64,000 nucleotides of DNA from Nocardioides panacis (GTDB lineage: Bacteria; Actinomycetota; Actinomycetes; Propionibacteriales; Nocardioidaceae): NCBI RefSeq assembly GCF_019039255.1, contig NZ_CP077062.1, positions 2,790,001 through 2,854,000 of the forward strand, in the 5' to 3' direction. The position numbers and the translations under genes are program-made. Shown here in pieces: positions 63,254-64,000 of this stretch. A model generated the notes under the pieces. It had not been told where the DNA came from. It worked only from the letters and a program-made list of their open reading frames with translations, and did not search any database. How positions within the stretch are numbered: position 1 is the first letter of the stretch; the number at the start of each line of letters is the position of its first letter.

Positions 63254-64000
63254 ACGGCCGCCCAGGTCGTGGCCTGCGCGAGCTGGTGCACGGACTCCAG
63301 CTCGGGGCCGAGGAACCGCCGGCCGATCGCGGCGAACTCGGAGGGCTGACCGGTGGTCAGGAACCGGTGCTCGGGGGCCTGCAGGGCCGGGTCGCGCTCG
63401 AGGTCGTGCTGGACGAGCAGCCGGTAGACGTCCTTGGCGGTCTCCTCGGCGCTCGAGACGAGCGTCACCTGGTCGCCCATCACGTAGGACACGATGCCGG
63501 TGAGCAGCGGGTAGTGGGTGCAGCCGAGGATCAGGGTGTCGATGCCGACCGAGGTCAGCGGGTCGAGGTACTCGTGCGCGGCGTCCATCAGCTCGGGGCC
63601 GCTGGTCACGCCGGCCTCGACGAACTCGACGAAGCGCGGGCACGCCCGGGTGTGCAGCGTGACGTGCGGGGCGGCGGTGAACGCGTCGTCGTAGGCCATC
63701 GAGTCGGCGGTCGCGCGGGTGCAGATCACCCCGATCCGGCCGGTGCGGGACGCGGCCACCGCGCGACGGGTCGCGGGGTGGATCACCTCGACCACCGGCA
63801 CCGGGTAGCGCTCGCGGGCGTCGCGCAGGACCGCGGCGCTGGCGGAGTTGCAGGCGATGACCAGGGCCTTGACGCCCTGGGCCACGAGGTGGTCGAGGCA
63901 CTCGAGGGCGTACTCCCGCACCTCGCCGATCGGCAGCGGGCCGTAGGGCTGGCGGGCGGTGTCGCCGAGGTAGAGCACCGGCTCGTGCGGCAGCTGGTCC
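63250..64000 (-). CDS. murI: Glutamate racemase, N-terminus beyond window edge
   Basis: Makes D-glutamate for peptidoglycan. The 250 residues present include the two catalytic cysteines ([12 protein letters not shown] and [11 protein letters not shown]) and the [10 protein letters not shown] loop near the start. The true start lies to the right of the window (the frame is open to 64000, reading [13 protein letters not shown] at the edge). First gene of murI-hydrolase. Confidence 0.95.
   Translation of the reverse strand, partial: DQLPHEPVLYLGDTARQPYGPLPIGEVREYALECLDHLVAQGVKALVIACNSASAAVLRDARERYPVPVVEVIHPATRRAVAASRTGRIGVICTRATADSMAYDDAFTAAPHVTLHTRACPRFVEFVEAGVTSGPELMDAAHEYLDPLTSVGIDTLILGCTHYPLLTGIVSYVMGDQVTLVSSAEETAKDVYRLLVQHDLERDPALQAPEHRFLTTGQPSEFAAIGRRFLGPELESVHQLAQATTWAAV

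Overview
The window is a GC-rich (roughly 70%) chromosomal segment of an actinobacterium. Evidence for this is the mycothiol-linked DsbA-like family, an RskA/SigK pair, a SigB/F-type sigma factor with GTTT-N15-GGGTA promoters, an ANTAR regulator, DUF5130 and DUF3618 proteins, a group II truncated haemoglobin, and many leaderless genes with a TANNNT box 6-7 nt before ATG/GTG. Gene content fits Propionibacteriales, perhaps Nocardioidaceae; that placement is inference. I see no insertion sequence, prophage, CRISPR array or rRNA operon. Most genes are housekeeping.

Layout. 1-6.5 kb: start of clpP, a secreted M6 metalloprotease, an SRPBCC protein, a lipase-like hydrolase and trigger factor, then tRNA-Pro and tRNA-Gly. 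6.8-14.8 kb: PP2C phosphatase, Nei-like glycosylase, rpiB, HSL-type esterase and metG, then a YjbR/DinB pair, an aminoglycoside-phosphotransferase-like kinase and a mycothiol-type DsbA. 14.9-25.3 kb: pepN, DUF5130, MscS, OsmC, truncated haemoglobin, two hotdog thioesterases, thiolase, yceI/marR, acyl-CoA dehydrogenase and a TraR/DksA-like protein. 25.3-33.9 kb: ettA, ssb, a chain of PrsW peptidase and two dynamin-like GTPases, and aminopeptidase P. 34-41.2 kb: a complete dpp-type peptide ABC transporter operon, an ANTAR regulator and a GT87-like membrane glycosyltransferase.

41.4-51.4 kb: tRNA-Arg, adenosine deaminase, a structured non-coding stretch, a DsbA/MauE pair (mauE carries an exact in-frame tandem duplication), orn, tRNA-His, a small orphan protein, an M29 aminopeptidase, pirin, an FAD oxidoreductase, rskA/sigK and tRNA-Lys. 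51.4-55.6 kb: DMT transporter, aldo/keto reductase, a SigB-type sigma factor with a probable autoregulatory promoter, a second gene with the same promoter type, a GroES-like protein and DUF3618. 55.7-64 kb: a Ni/Co ECF transporter (cbiMNQO) behind a Nur-like operator, bcp, an unusual class I tRNA with UAG anticodon, a GNAT protein, rdgB-rph, a small cytochrome b module, an Rv1339-like metallo-hydrolase and murI, which runs off the window.

How the parts connect. Co-oriented genes are mostly joined by 4-nt ATGA/GTGA overlaps, and convergent pairs often share a hairpin. The yceI/marR and pirin promoters carry the same 19-bp motif, which suggests one regulon. Several genes (ANTAR, bcp, cbiO, probably the acyl-CoA dehydrogenase and possibly GT87) look one base out of frame. 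Two clear cases lie in G/C homopolymers, so sequencing error must be considered alongside real mutation. The most unusual object is the short-variable-arm tRNA with a UAG anticodon beside bcp.
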